Positions 7,683 to 14,286 of a DNA stretch of 18,534 nt are shown here, piece by piece; the first letter of the stretch is position 1; each line of letters opens with the position of its first letter. Position numbers and translations under genes: made by a program. The DNA is from DASYAN01 sp036501345 (GTDB taxonomy: Bacteria > Chloroflexota > Ktedonobacteria > Ktedonobacterales > Ktedonobacteraceae). The DNA lies in NCBI GenBank assembly GCA_036501345.1, contig DASYAN010000473.1, positions 1 through 18,534 of the forward strand, given 5' to 3'. Below the pieces are notes generated by a model. That model did no database searches, had not been told where the DNA came from, and saw only the letters and a list, made by a program, of their open reading frames with translations.

Positions 7683-8122
7683 ATTTTATCTCTATCTATG
7701 CACTCTTTCTATACTATCAATGGGAGCAAAATGAGGTTTTCAGAGCCTCTAACTTGCAATCTATATCTTTAAATCGTATGAAAATCAGACATTTAACAAT
7801 TCGAAAGCTCTCACACTTACTCTCCCTATAAGAAGACGAACAGAAGTGTTTCTCAGTGACCAATAGGACATTTCGGGGAATACAATAAGACCCTTCGGAA
7901 GTATAGCCTTCTACTCTATATATTTGCTAAGCCAAGGTTCAAACACAGCCACCTACTTGACAGTTTTTGCTTGTTATAAGCATAGCAGCATCACGCCCAT
8001 TTGAAAGATGTCCCAAAGGTGCCGCAAAAGTGCCGCTATTTTTGCTGGAAAATGATGCCTGCATTAGCTACACTATAACAGAGTTCAGAAATCGCTAGCA
8101 ATGAGATAAATGAGATGACGTA
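7683..8122. other. 440-nt intergenic region, nothing identified
   Basis: No reading frame here looks coding. A TTGACA at 7957-7962 on the + strand has no acceptable -10 at the right distance. The promoter of the glycosyltransferase should lie at the left end, but I cannot point to it. Confidence 0.5.
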
Positions 8123-8377
8123 GTGAATCATGACATGCCGACCTCTCCCTGGACTCGCTCCTGGGTTGAGTCCTTGGAGAAGTCAGGTGTTCCTTGGCTC
8201 TCTACTATGGAGGAACCAGAGGTTGTGCTAGCTGAACGTGAATGGACTGCGACTGTTGTCCAGTTTGGGGAGGAGAGTGCCAACTTTGGCAGCTGGCCAT
8301 ATCCCACCGCTCCTCGCTCGGTTCCAGGCATTCCACGTAGCTTCCTGGTTACGGCAACACGCACACTAAACTCATAG
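8123..8377 (+). CDS. Doubtful small hypothetical protein
   Basis: 84 codons from GTG 8123 (or ATG 8135), ending in TAG. Composition is protein-like: five Trp, many Glu, and codon choice similar to the neighbouring genes. It recalls no family I know. The RBS is weak (GAGATGAC). A similar-sized frame on the opposite strand over the same bases is less protein-like (Ser/Thr-rich, no hydrophobic core). It could be a real small protein or a fragment of a decayed gene. It converges on the catalase gene 27 nt away. Confidence 0.35.
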   Translation: MNHDMPTSPWTRSWVESLEKSGVPWLSTMEEPEVVLAEREWTATVVQFGEESANFGSWPYPTAPRSVPGIPRSFLVTATRTLNS

Positions 8378-8404
8378 TAGAAAGAGGCAGGCCCAGCAGG
8401 TTAA

Positions 8405-9292
8405 CTACATCTTGGCAGCTTGCTCTATCAACTTTTCTAGTTCCGGTGTCAGACCTGGTGCAAATTCTTCCGGTCGCTCCGGAGCTGTCTTGATGGGAGC
8501 ACCCTCTGGTGGTTTCTGAGTAGTCTCCAGGGTTCCACTGCCGGACGGAGATTGGCCTTTGAAGATCTTACCCATCTCAGAGCCATCCAGTCGGAAGTGA
8601 TGTTGCTGATTATGGAGACCCATGTCCATCAGTTTCTTGACCTCTGGATACGTGTTGGCATCGAAATTGGGGATTGGCAATACCTTGCCCCAGTTGACCC
8701 CTAATGTTTCCAGGGCTTTGGCATAGGCATTCTCGTGTGCGTGGTCACGCACAATCAAGTAAGAGATAGTTGAACGAGCGGTTTTATTGTTCGTCATCTC
8801 GTACAAGCGACATTTTTGTAGGCGTCCTGTGGCTTCGAGCATCAGATTGTAAAGCAGGTCGAGTACCAGATTGCCACTATTATAGACGTATGACCCTAAC
8901 CAGGGATTTCCAGCTGAGTCAACGGGCATTGCGCTCTGGGCACCAACCAGGAAGTGTTGAATGTTGCCCTGTGCGAGTGCCATATGGAGAGGAGTAGAGC
9001 CTCCGGCACCGGGAGTTCCGTTGCCCCGGTAGCGAGGTGAGCCGTCCAGTAGATGGTTAATCGTAGTAGCAATCAGCTCAACATGGCTGATCTCTTCTGT
9101 GCCAATGCCCTGGATCAGGTCGCGATAAGGCTGGGCCTTCCCTCGAAAATCGAAACTCTGAAACATATATTGCATCATCGTGCGCATCTCGCCGAACTGA
9201 CCACCTAAACCCTCTTGCAAGGCATTCGCTACAGCTGGATCAGGCTCATCCGGAATAATCTCGTTGATTAGCTTTTGCACATGAAAAAACAT
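8405..9292 (-). CDS. Manganese catalase
   Basis: Non-haem catalase that converts hydrogen peroxide to water and oxygen with a di-manganese centre. I start it at ATG 9292 (MFFHVQKL, the usual family start) because AAGGAG lies 9 nt upstream; the frame extends 33 codons further but that part lacks homology. The result is 295 residues, normal for the family. All five metal ligands are visible: E35 (GQFGEM), E67 and H70 (TEEISHVE), E153 (LMLEATGR) and H186 (RDHAHENA). The C-terminal ~50 residues are a Pro/Glu-rich tail typical of the longer bacterial forms. No signal peptide, so cytosolic. It is monocistronic, with an 18-bp palindrome directly upstream of its RBS that may regulate it. It probably protects against peroxide. 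Confidence 0.95.
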   Translation of the reverse strand: MFFHVQKLINEIIPDEPDPAVANALQEGLGGQFGEMRTMMQYMFQSFDFRGKAQPYRDLIQGIGTEEISHVELIATTINHLLDGSPRYRGNGTPGAGGSTPLHMALAQGNIQHFLVGAQSAMPVDSAGNPWLGSYVYNSGNLVLDLLYNLMLEATGRLQKCRLYEMTNNKTARSTISYLIVRDHAHENAYAKALETLGVNWGKVLPIPNFDANTYPEVKKLMDMGLHNQQHHFRLDGSEMGKIFKGQSPSGSGTLETTQKPPEGAPIKTAPERPEEFAPGLTPELEKLIEQAAKM

Positions 9293-9314
9293 ATATTTGC
9301 GCTCCTTGTGTCTA

Positions 9315-9332
9315 AACAGCAACATTGCTGTT
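9315..9332 (-). promoter_or_regulatory. Palindrome directly upstream of the catalase RBS
   Basis: AACAGCAA and TTGCTGTT are perfect 8-bp arms around two central bases, ending 8 nt from the AAGGAG of the catalase gene. It could be an operator or a short mRNA hairpin. No matching regulator consensus is known to me. Confidence 0.35.
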
Positions 9333-9423
9333 AATGGCGAGTGTGATAAGAGACTGCTTGGATCAAGATTCAGGGCAGTCTCTCTACACACGCTCTAATC
9401 ACAAGGAGTGTTACAGAAATCAG

Positions 9424-9522
9424 TTATACTTCCGCCTCGGGAATGTCCAGAGACTCCGGCACATCGGTACCCTCATAGAGAGCGGCGAGTGGCAAATGCA
9501 CATCAAAGAACCTCCTCATCAT
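9424..9522 (-). pseudogene. C-terminal remnant of a Uma2-family gene
   Basis: The minus-strand frame from ATG 9522 to TAA 9424-9426 encodes 32 residues. Residues 7-32 (DVHLPLAALYEGTDVPESLD, then IPEAEV) match the last 26 residues of the intact Uma2 protein at 17457-18059 at 18 of 26 positions by eye, and both end in Glu-Val-stop. The N-terminal and catalytic part of Uma2 is missing. The remnant begins directly after the antitoxin stop codon (9524-9526), so the boundary of homology coincides with the end of the toxin-antitoxin module. It is too short to be functional as a nuclease. Confidence 0.8.
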
Positions 9523-9523
9523 T

Positions 9524-9868
9524 TTATGCATCAACAAGCTGCCACGTGATACGCTTTCCCAGACTAGCCGCATAGCGTTGGAGAGTTGAGATGCGAGGAT
9601 CACGCTGGCCTTGCTCCATACGTGCGAGGGTGGATTGTTTGGTCTCCATACGGGCCGCTAATATCTTCTGTGTTATTCGCTGGCGCTTGCGTTCTTGGAT
9701 CAGCGCATGCACCAGCGTTTGACGTGCCATCGCTTCCTCTACCATACATGGAAAGTTCGGATCTTTGGCAGTCATCTCTGCTATCAATTCTTCCAACTCA
9801 TCCGGTGATCCATCTGCTTCATCAATCTCATCTGCCCGCTGCATAAAGGCTAGTCGGTCTTCATTCAT
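9524..9868 (-). CDS. higA: XRE-family antitoxin of a HigB/HigA-type module
   Basis: Helix-turn-helix DNA-binding protein of 114 residues that should neutralise the toxin encoded just upstream and repress the operon. Start ATG 9868 is preferred: AAAGG lies 11 nt upstream, while the GTG at 9877 would leave only 2 nt. The first half is acidic (EIDEADGSPDELEELIAEM), probably the toxin-binding part. The second half is the XRE HTH: TLVHALIQERKRQRITQKIL followed by ARMETKQSTLARMEQGQRDP, with the typical R-x-P-x-I/L-x-T-L-x-R-Y-A motif after the recognition helix. The toxin gene ends 33 nt upstream; toxin-first order is characteristic of hig loci. A copy of the operator core lies in this junction. 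The call of HigA type rests on order and HTH class; the symbol is a family label. Confidence 0.88.
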   Translation of the reverse strand: MNEDRLAFMQRADEIDEADGSPDELEELIAEMTAKDPNFPCMVEEAMARQTLVHALIQERKRQRITQKILAARMETKQSTLARMEQGQRDPRISTLQRYAASLGKRITWQLVDA

Positions 9869-9893
9869 AGCATACACACCTTTCGTGTTATAC

Positions 9894-9904
9894 CCAATTG
9901 GCTA
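9894..9904. promoter_or_regulatory. Second copy of the operator core at the toxin/antitoxin junction
   Basis: CCAATTGGCTA repeats 11 bases of the promoter palindrome at 10275-10290 and overlaps the toxin stop codon (9902-9904). It may be a second, weaker antitoxin binding site. Confidence 0.45.
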
Positions 9905-10246
9905 AGTACCACGCTGAAGCCAGTCTGCTAGCCGTGCTTCGGCTAGATCAATCTTAGCGGGAGGGGTCTTCTGCGTCTTTTTTTGGAAGCATTCAAGTGC
10001 TAAGAGAATGTGACTGTGGCTCCCTATCGGTGCAAACAGGAGACGGTAGATATTTGTATCGTACATGATTCGTACCTCCCAAATATCTCCACGGAGTTTA
10101 CGTGCAACAGAGAGACCATCACGCTTCACGCGGTTCATTGCAGCAACAATTTCAGCAATGACGGATGGAGGCTGTGCACTGATAAAGTCCAAAGTGGGGC
10201 AGGCCCCACTTTGTGTTCGATAGTGCCGCCAACACCGTCTGCCCAT
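9902..10246 (-). CDS. higB: RelE/HigB-type toxin (Gp49 family)
   Basis: Probable mRNA-cleaving toxin of 114 residues that cuts transcripts at the ribosome when free of antitoxin. ATG 10246 is chosen because AAGGAG and AAAGGG lie upstream and the promoter start is predicted near 10265; the in-frame TTG at 10282 would lie upstream of the transcript start. Family hallmarks are present: ARKLRGDIWEVRI (binding and strand motif), YRLLF, ILLALECFQKKTQKTP, and the IDLAEARL helix at the C-terminus. This matches the Gp49-like/HigB pattern in which the KKT-x-K-T-P segment carries catalytic basic residues. The first gene of a two-gene operon, followed 33 nt later by the HTH antitoxin. Activity is inferred, not demonstrated. 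Confidence 0.88.
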   Translation of the reverse strand: MGRRCWRHYRTQSGACPTLDFISAQPPSVIAEIVAAMNRVKRDGLSVARKLRGDIWEVRIMYDTNIYRLLFAPIGSHSHILLALECFQKKTQKTPPAKIDLAEARLADWLQRGT

Positions 10247-10271
10247 TACGTCCCTTTCTCCTTCTATCGAT

Positions 10272-10301
10272 ATTATAGCCAATTGGCTATTAATCTGTCA
10301 A
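10272..10301 (-). promoter_or_regulatory. Consensus sigma70 promoter of the toxin-antitoxin operon
   Basis: On the - strand TTGACA (10296-10301) and TATAAT (10272-10277) are both perfect consensus hexamers with an 18-nt spacer. The predicted start near 10265 leaves about 19 nt to the toxin ATG. Confidence 0.85.
10275..10290. promoter_or_regulatory. Autoregulatory operator palindrome
   Basis: ATAGCCAATTGGCTAT is a perfect 16-bp palindrome overlapping the last three bases of the -10 and most of the spacer. A repressor bound here would block RNA polymerase directly. The HTH antitoxin is the obvious candidate, as in other hig operons. Confidence 0.75.
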
Positions 10302-10344
10302 GAGGAAAGAGACGAGCTTCTTCTCACAAGTCCAAGAGAGGTCT

Positions 10345-12282
10345 CTACAAGTTCTCAATCTCTACAGGCTCAATCTTTTCCTGCAGGTCAAACTTAAAGA
10401 TCCGCGAGTAGAAGTATAACTCAGCCTCTAGAGAACGTTTGATATTCTCGGCACGGCGGAAGCCATGTTGCTCGCCTTCGAAGGCAAGATATGCCACAGG
10501 TAGATTTTTAGCCCTCAACGCCTCCACCATTGATTCCGCTTGATTGGGAGGCACGATTTTATCTTCCAAACCCTGGAAGAAGATGATCGGGCAGGAGAGA
10601 CGATCAGTGAAATGGATTGCTGAACGTTGATAGTAGAGATCTTGCCGTTCGGGTAAGGGACCAACCAAGCCCAGCAGATAACGAGACTCGAATTTGTGTG
10701 TATCATCCACCAGAGCTTGCAGATCGCTGACCCCAAAGTAGCTTGTCCCAGCCTTAAACGTGTCACGGAAGGTCAATGCGCAGAGCGTTGTATAGCCCCC
10801 CGCGCTGCCGCCACGAATTGCCAATCGCTTGCTATCAGCCAGTCCGCCTGCGACAAGATATTTGGCTCCATTCACACAGTCATCAACATCAACTACGCCC
10901 CACTGACCCTTGAGTCGCTCACGGTATGCACGTCCATAACCTGTACTACCACCATAATTGACATCGAGGATTGCGATGCCTCGGCTGGTCCAGAATTGGA
11001 TTTCCAGGTTGAGAGCGCTAGATGCAGCCGACGTTGGACCTCCATGACTGATTACGAGCAAAGGAGGCAACTCGCTGGAGTCAGCTTTGAAATCGGGATT
11101 ACGTGGAGCATAGTAGTAGGCATAGGCGGTCTGACCATGCTCAGTTGGGAACTCAATCGGTTGGGCTGGTGAGATATAAGCAGGATCAAGCGAAACTGAA
11201 CTGGCGCGGCGCAACTCTTCGGTGTTTCCAGTCGTCAGGTCAAGTTTCACAATTGCCGCCGGGTTGGAACGTGAGCCTCCTAAAAATGCCACAGTGGCTG
11301 CTGTAGCACGTATTTCAGCCATCGAAGTATAAGGGATCTGAAGCAGTGCTAGCTCACGTGTTGAGATATCCAGATTTGCCAGATGGGACCCCTCTTTGTC
11401 GGCATACCAGCAAATGAGACGTTGTGGTGAGACAAATGCATAAGTGGACTGGCCAAAAACCCACTGTGGCTGACCAAACTCTGCTGCCTTCTCACAAAGA
11501 GGCTCGACCTGCTTGTTGTGCCAGCGATAGAGATTCCACCATCCGCTCCGGTCAGAGATAAAGTAGAGTACACCGTCAGGTGACCATTGAGGCTGGAAAA
11601 TCGATTCTTCTGGACCACCAGCGATGCGTTCGGACTGCTTGATGGAGCCATCCGTGTCCAGTTCTCCGACCCACAATTCGCTCTCATCCCAGGGCATATT
11701 AGGGTGATTCCAGGTCAGCCATGCCAGCCGCGAACCGTCAGGGCTGAGACGCGGCGTAGCGTAGAAGTCATTACCAGAGATCAAGGTCTGGAGACTATTA
11801 TGGTCATCGCTATCGAGCGGGATACTCACCAGCGTATTGACTGCTTCATCCTCCGTCTTGGTATGATCTTCACATACACAGATCAGCCGCTTACGTTGCT
11901 GGTCAACTATCATATCGGCATAGCGCCTCTCTAGTACAGGTGTTATAGGCTCAGGCTCAGAGCCGGAAGCCTGACGATAGAGGCGTTGATCGGCAAAGTT
12001 GGTGAAATAGATAGTGCCATCTTTAACTGTAAAAGCACCACCGCCATACTCATGGACACGTGTGCGAGCATTGAACGAAGCGGGAGTAATATCTTTAATG
12101 GTGCCATCGGCACTGCGGCGTACAATCACACTGCGTCCGCCTTCAGATGGGCGACCCTCGCTCCAGTAAATATCGTCGCCATCCAGCACAATCGAACCGA
12201 GTCTGATGCTATCGGAAACGATTAAGTCGCCAGTAATAGGGGATTTCCAGGACCCATAGGGGCCTATTTGCTGATTACTCAT
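10345..12282 (-). CDS. S9-family (prolyl oligopeptidase-type) serine peptidase
   Basis: 645-residue cytosolic peptidase related to acylaminoacyl-peptidase/dipeptidyl-peptidase of family S9, which cleaves short peptides. The N-terminal two thirds (about 20-370) form a beta-propeller with TolB-like blades, e.g. LSPDGSRLAWLTW (179-191) and WSPDGVLYFISDR (233-245). The C-terminal alpha/beta hydrolase has the oxyanion segment SHGGPTS (412-418), nucleophile elbow GGSAGGY with Ser493, Asp574 in GLEDKIVPP and His606 in GEQHGF: a complete triad in the expected order. No signal peptide. The ATG has AAAGGAC about 7 nt upstream. It is preceded by an extended -10 promoter and a ~120-nt leader with a terminator-like hairpin, so expression may be attenuated. 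It is followed by the toxin-antitoxin operon on the same strand but with that operon's own promoter. Confidence 0.93.
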   Translation of the reverse strand: MSNQQIGPYGSWKSPITGDLIVSDSIRLGSIVLDGDDIYWSEGRPSEGGRSVIVRRSADGTIKDITPASFNARTRVHEYGGGAFTVKDGTIYFTNFADQRLYRQASGSEPEPITPVLERRYADMIVDQQRKRLICVCEDHTKTEDEAVNTLVSIPLDSDDHNSLQTLISGNDFYATPRLSPDGSRLAWLTWNHPNMPWDESELWVGELDTDGSIKQSERIAGGPEESIFQPQWSPDGVLYFISDRSGWWNLYRWHNKQVEPLCEKAAEFGQPQWVFGQSTYAFVSPQRLICWYADKEGSHLANLDISTRELALLQIPYTSMAEIRATAATVAFLGGSRSNPAAIVKLDLTTGNTEELRRASSVSLDPAYISPAQPIEFPTEHGQTAYAYYYAPRNPDFKADSSELPPLLVISHGGPTSAASSALNLEIQFWTSRGIAILDVNYGGSTGYGRAYRERLKGQWGVVDVDDCVNGAKYLVAGGLADSKRLAIRGGSAGGYTTLCALTFRDTFKAGTSYFGVSDLQALVDDTHKFESRYLLGLVGPLPERQDLYYQRSAIHFTDRLSCPIIFFQGLEDKIVPPNQAESMVEALRAKNLPVAYLAFEGEQHGFRRAENIKRSLEAELYFYSRIFKFDLQEKIEPVEIENL

Positions 12283-12305
12283 ACGCTGTCCTTTCCTAGG
12301 TGATT

Positions 12306-12329
12306 AAAAAAACGGGCGGTTATGGCCCG
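12306..12329 (-). terminator. Intrinsic terminator or attenuator in the peptidase leader
   Basis: Read on the - strand: CGGGC, 7-nt loop, GCCCG, then seven T. This is a compact factor-independent terminator ending 23 nt before the peptidase start codon. No - strand gene lies upstream for it to terminate, which suggests leader control. Only 5 bp of stem are perfect. Confidence 0.6.
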
Positions 12330-12409
12330 ATTAGCTTTGCATGATGGGCAATGGCCTGTTTGGTTGCGGCTAGAAAGATGTGCAGAATGGATTTCGGCAC
12401 TTGGCAGTC

Positions 12410-12418
12410 ATTATATCA
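12410..12418 (-). promoter_or_regulatory. Extended -10 promoter for the S9 peptidase
   Basis: On the - strand TG-A-TATAAT is a perfect extended -10. No recognisable -35 at 16-18 nt. A start near 12403 gives a leader of about 120 nt that runs through the terminator-like hairpin. Confidence 0.55.
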
Positions 12419-12614
12419 CTATCCATCGGCTGCTCACGAAGAAAATGTCAGCAAAGCTGGCATCTGTCCCTGTTTTCCCCTAGGGATGCGAGCAAAATTT
12501 CTCTATACTATTACTCGGCAGAAGGTTACGACAGTTTCGGGATTAAGAAATGTCTTCAAACGAGTCTAGATTTTCCTAGAGTACAGATCTTATCTATCAT
12601 AAAAAAGGAGCATT
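12419..12614. other. Non-coding stretch upstream of the methyltransferase
   Basis: Together with the peptidase leader this makes a 332-nt gap between divergent genes. Short + strand frames here overlap each other in different phases, lack RBSs and resemble nothing. The methyltransferase promoter must lie near the right end; TATCTA/TATCAT at about 12591-12599 is AT-rich but has no convincing -35. Confidence 0.4.
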
Positions 12615-13322
12615 ATGCGTGTAAATGAACATAAAGTCTATACAGGCCATGTAACATTAGAGAGCATGAGCAATGCAAAATGGTATAATAATTGGACAGT
12701 TAATATCTTCAAATCTTATCTTCAAGGCGATATTTTAGAAGTTGGGTGTGGTATCGGTAGTTTCACCAAAATGCTTGTTGATTATGGCAATGTGTATGCA
12801 ATTGATCTTGATGAAGATTGCATTGAACAAACACGCCAGACGATCAATCGCAAGGACAATGTTGGATTTGGTGACATAGAACATGGATACTATTTTTTGG
12901 GAGAAAAAACGTTTGATACAATTACCTGCATTAATGTACTTGAACATATTGAATATGATGAGCAAGCACTCAAGAATATGTACCAATTATTAAAGCCCGC
13001 AGGTGTATTAGTACTGCTCGTCCCCGCTCATCCTTTTTTATATGGCCAAATTGATAAAGAAATAGGTCATTACAGACGTTATACAAAAAAAGGTGTAATG
13101 ATGCTTCTTGAAGATGCAGATTTTGATGTTGTTTATGCACGCAAAATGAATGCTCTAGGGGGCATTGGTTGGTGGTTTACTGGCAAAATCTTGAAAGATA
13201 CGTCAGTAAGTGAAAAAAAATTGCAATTTTTTGATAAAATTGCTCCCTTTATTTTACCTCTTGAGGAAAAGATTGAACCTCCTATCGGTACCTCCGTATT
13301 AGCTATCGCAAAGAAAAGATGA
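12615..13322 (+). CDS. Class I SAM-dependent methyltransferase
   Basis: 235-residue soluble protein with a Rossmann-like methyltransferase domain. Motif I is ILEVGCGIGSF (about residues 40-50, SAM binding), motif II is the acidic VYAIDLDEDC strand end, and the post-motif segment INVLEHIEYDEQALKNMYQLL followed by KPAGVLVLLVPAH is typical of the Methyltransf_11/23 type. GHYRRYT after this segment is common in methyltransferases found beside glycosyltransferases and surface-polysaccharide genes, but no such genes adjoin it here, so the substrate is unknown. RBS AAAGGAG lies 5 nt before the ATG. The gene is markedly more AT-rich than the sdh and peptidase genes on either side, which may indicate transfer. 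It is closed by a strong 15-bp hairpin and converges on sdhB. Confidence 0.9.
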   Translation: MRVNEHKVYTGHVTLESMSNAKWYNNWTVNIFKSYLQGDILEVGCGIGSFTKMLVDYGNVYAIDLDEDCIEQTRQTINRKDNVGFGDIEHGYYFLGEKTFDTITCINVLEHIEYDEQALKNMYQLLKPAGVLVLLVPAHPFLYGQIDKEIGHYRRYTKKGVMMLLEDADFDVVYARKMNALGGIGWWFTGKILKDTSVSEKKLQFFDKIAPFILPLEEKIEPPIGTSVLAIAKKR

Positions 13323-13324
13323 AC

Positions 13325-13362
13325 CAGCAATGGAGGGACTGTATCATGTCCCTCCATTGCTG
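13325..13362. terminator. Long hairpin between the converging methyltransferase and sdhB
   Basis: Perfect 15-bp stem (13325-13339 with 13348-13362; begins CAGCAATGGAGGGAC) with an 8-nt loop, 2 nt after the methyltransferase stop. The trailing CATTTAAC is a poor T-run, but on the other strand the hairpin is followed by GTTCATCTTTT. It probably serves both converging transcripts. Confidence 0.75.
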
Positions 13363-13453
13363 CATTTAACAACGCGCTAGCGACTTTTTTTTCTAGAGAA
13401 GCACACAAATTCTCCTATACTATAATCGTCAGAACGACTAGTATTAAACAGAA

Positions 13454-14161
13454 TTATGTTTCATCGACCCCATTATATACAATCGCACGTTTCACCTGCT
13501 CGATCAAATCTGTCACAGGGATACCGCGCGGGCAGGCATCGGTGCAGTTGAAGATGGTTCGACAACGCCAGACGCCATCGCGCTTACCCAGGATCTGCAA
13601 GCGCTCTGCTGCTCCCTGGTCACGGCTATCGAAGATGAAGCGGTGGGCATTGACTATCGAAGCTGGCCCTACCCAGTCCGGATTACCCCAGATCGATGGG
13701 CATGAACCAGTACAGGCACCACACAGGATACACTTTGTTCCCTCATCATAGCGCTCTCGCTGCTCCTGGCTCTGCAAACGCTCTGTTCCTGGCTCATTGT
13801 CATGGTTGACCAAATATGGCTTGACCGCTTTGTACTTTTCAAAGAACTGGTCCATGTCCACTACGAGATCTCTGATCACCGGATAGCCCAGCATTGGTTC
13901 GATCGTCACCTTCGAACCCACATCGCGGATCAGCACTTTACAGGCCAGACGGTTGCGCCCATTGACCCGCATCGCATCCGAACCACAGACTCCATGCGCA
14001 CACGAACGACGATAGGTCAACGTTCCATCCATCGTCCATTTGATGGTATTGAGGGCATCCAGCAAACGATCAATCGGATCAGCCTCAACAGAGTACTCAG
14101 CCCAGTACGGTTTCGTATCCTGCTCTGGATCATAGCGCTTAATGCGTACTACTATGTTCAT
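13454..14161 (-). CDS. sdhB: Succinate dehydrogenase iron-sulfur subunit
   Basis: Fe-S subunit of complex II that passes electrons from the SdhA flavin to the quinone site. Length 235, normal. [2Fe-2S] region SCAHGVCGSDAM: C54, C59, then Asp62 where many homologues have Cys, and C74. Asp at this position also occurs in E. coli SdhB, so it is not a defect. The C-terminal domain has C144, C147, C150, C154 (KCILCGACTGSCP) and C200, C206, C210 (WRCRTIFNCTDACP), giving the [4Fe-4S] and [3Fe-4S] clusters. Arg201 stands where E. coli-type enzymes have His (CHSIMNC), a possible quinone-site difference. LLDALNTIKW and the VIRDLVVDM motif are also characteristic. It is the last gene of the sdh operon, 125 nt after sdhA, with a weak RBS. 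Confidence 0.96.
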   Translation of the reverse strand: MNIVVRIKRYDPEQDTKPYWAEYSVEADPIDRLLDALNTIKWTMDGTLTYRRSCAHGVCGSDAMRVNGRNRLACKVLIRDVGSKVTIEPMLGYPVIRDLVVDMDQFFEKYKAVKPYLVNHDNEPGTERLQSQEQRERYDEGTKCILCGACTGSCPSIWGNPDWVGPASIVNAHRFIFDSRDQGAAERLQILGKRDGVWRCRTIFNCTDACPRGIPVTDLIEQVKRAIVYNGVDET

Positions 14162-14286
14162 GACTATACTGTCTCCCGCTCTAATGACTCAAATCCCCAC
14201 CTCAGATGCTACATCCCCGGCAATTTATTGCCCGAGTGTAGGGACCCGATTTATCGCGTCCGTCCGAAGAGGAGGGCTGTCTCTTA

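Noticed and set aside
7957..7980. Consensus TTGACA in the intergenic region before the small ORF, considered as a promoter
   Set aside because: No -10 at 16-18 nt; the only TATAA-like bases are about 11 nt away.
9293..9391. N-terminal extension of the manganese catalase to 9391
   Set aside because: The extra 33 codons are not family-like and cross the palindrome and the clear RBS before ATG 9292.
10247..10282. Longer HigB starting at TTG 10282
   Set aside because: That codon lies within the operator and upstream of the predicted transcript start; ATG 10246 has good RBSs and starts the family homology.
10696..11172. 158-codon + strand frame inside the S9 peptidase
   Set aside because: Antisense shadow of the peptidase hydrolase domain; Cys/Ser/Thr-rich and family-less.
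13515..14161. Missing third cysteine in the [2Fe-2S] motif of SdhB (Asp62)
   Set aside because: E. coli SdhB also has Asp at this position and is fully active, so it is a normal variant.
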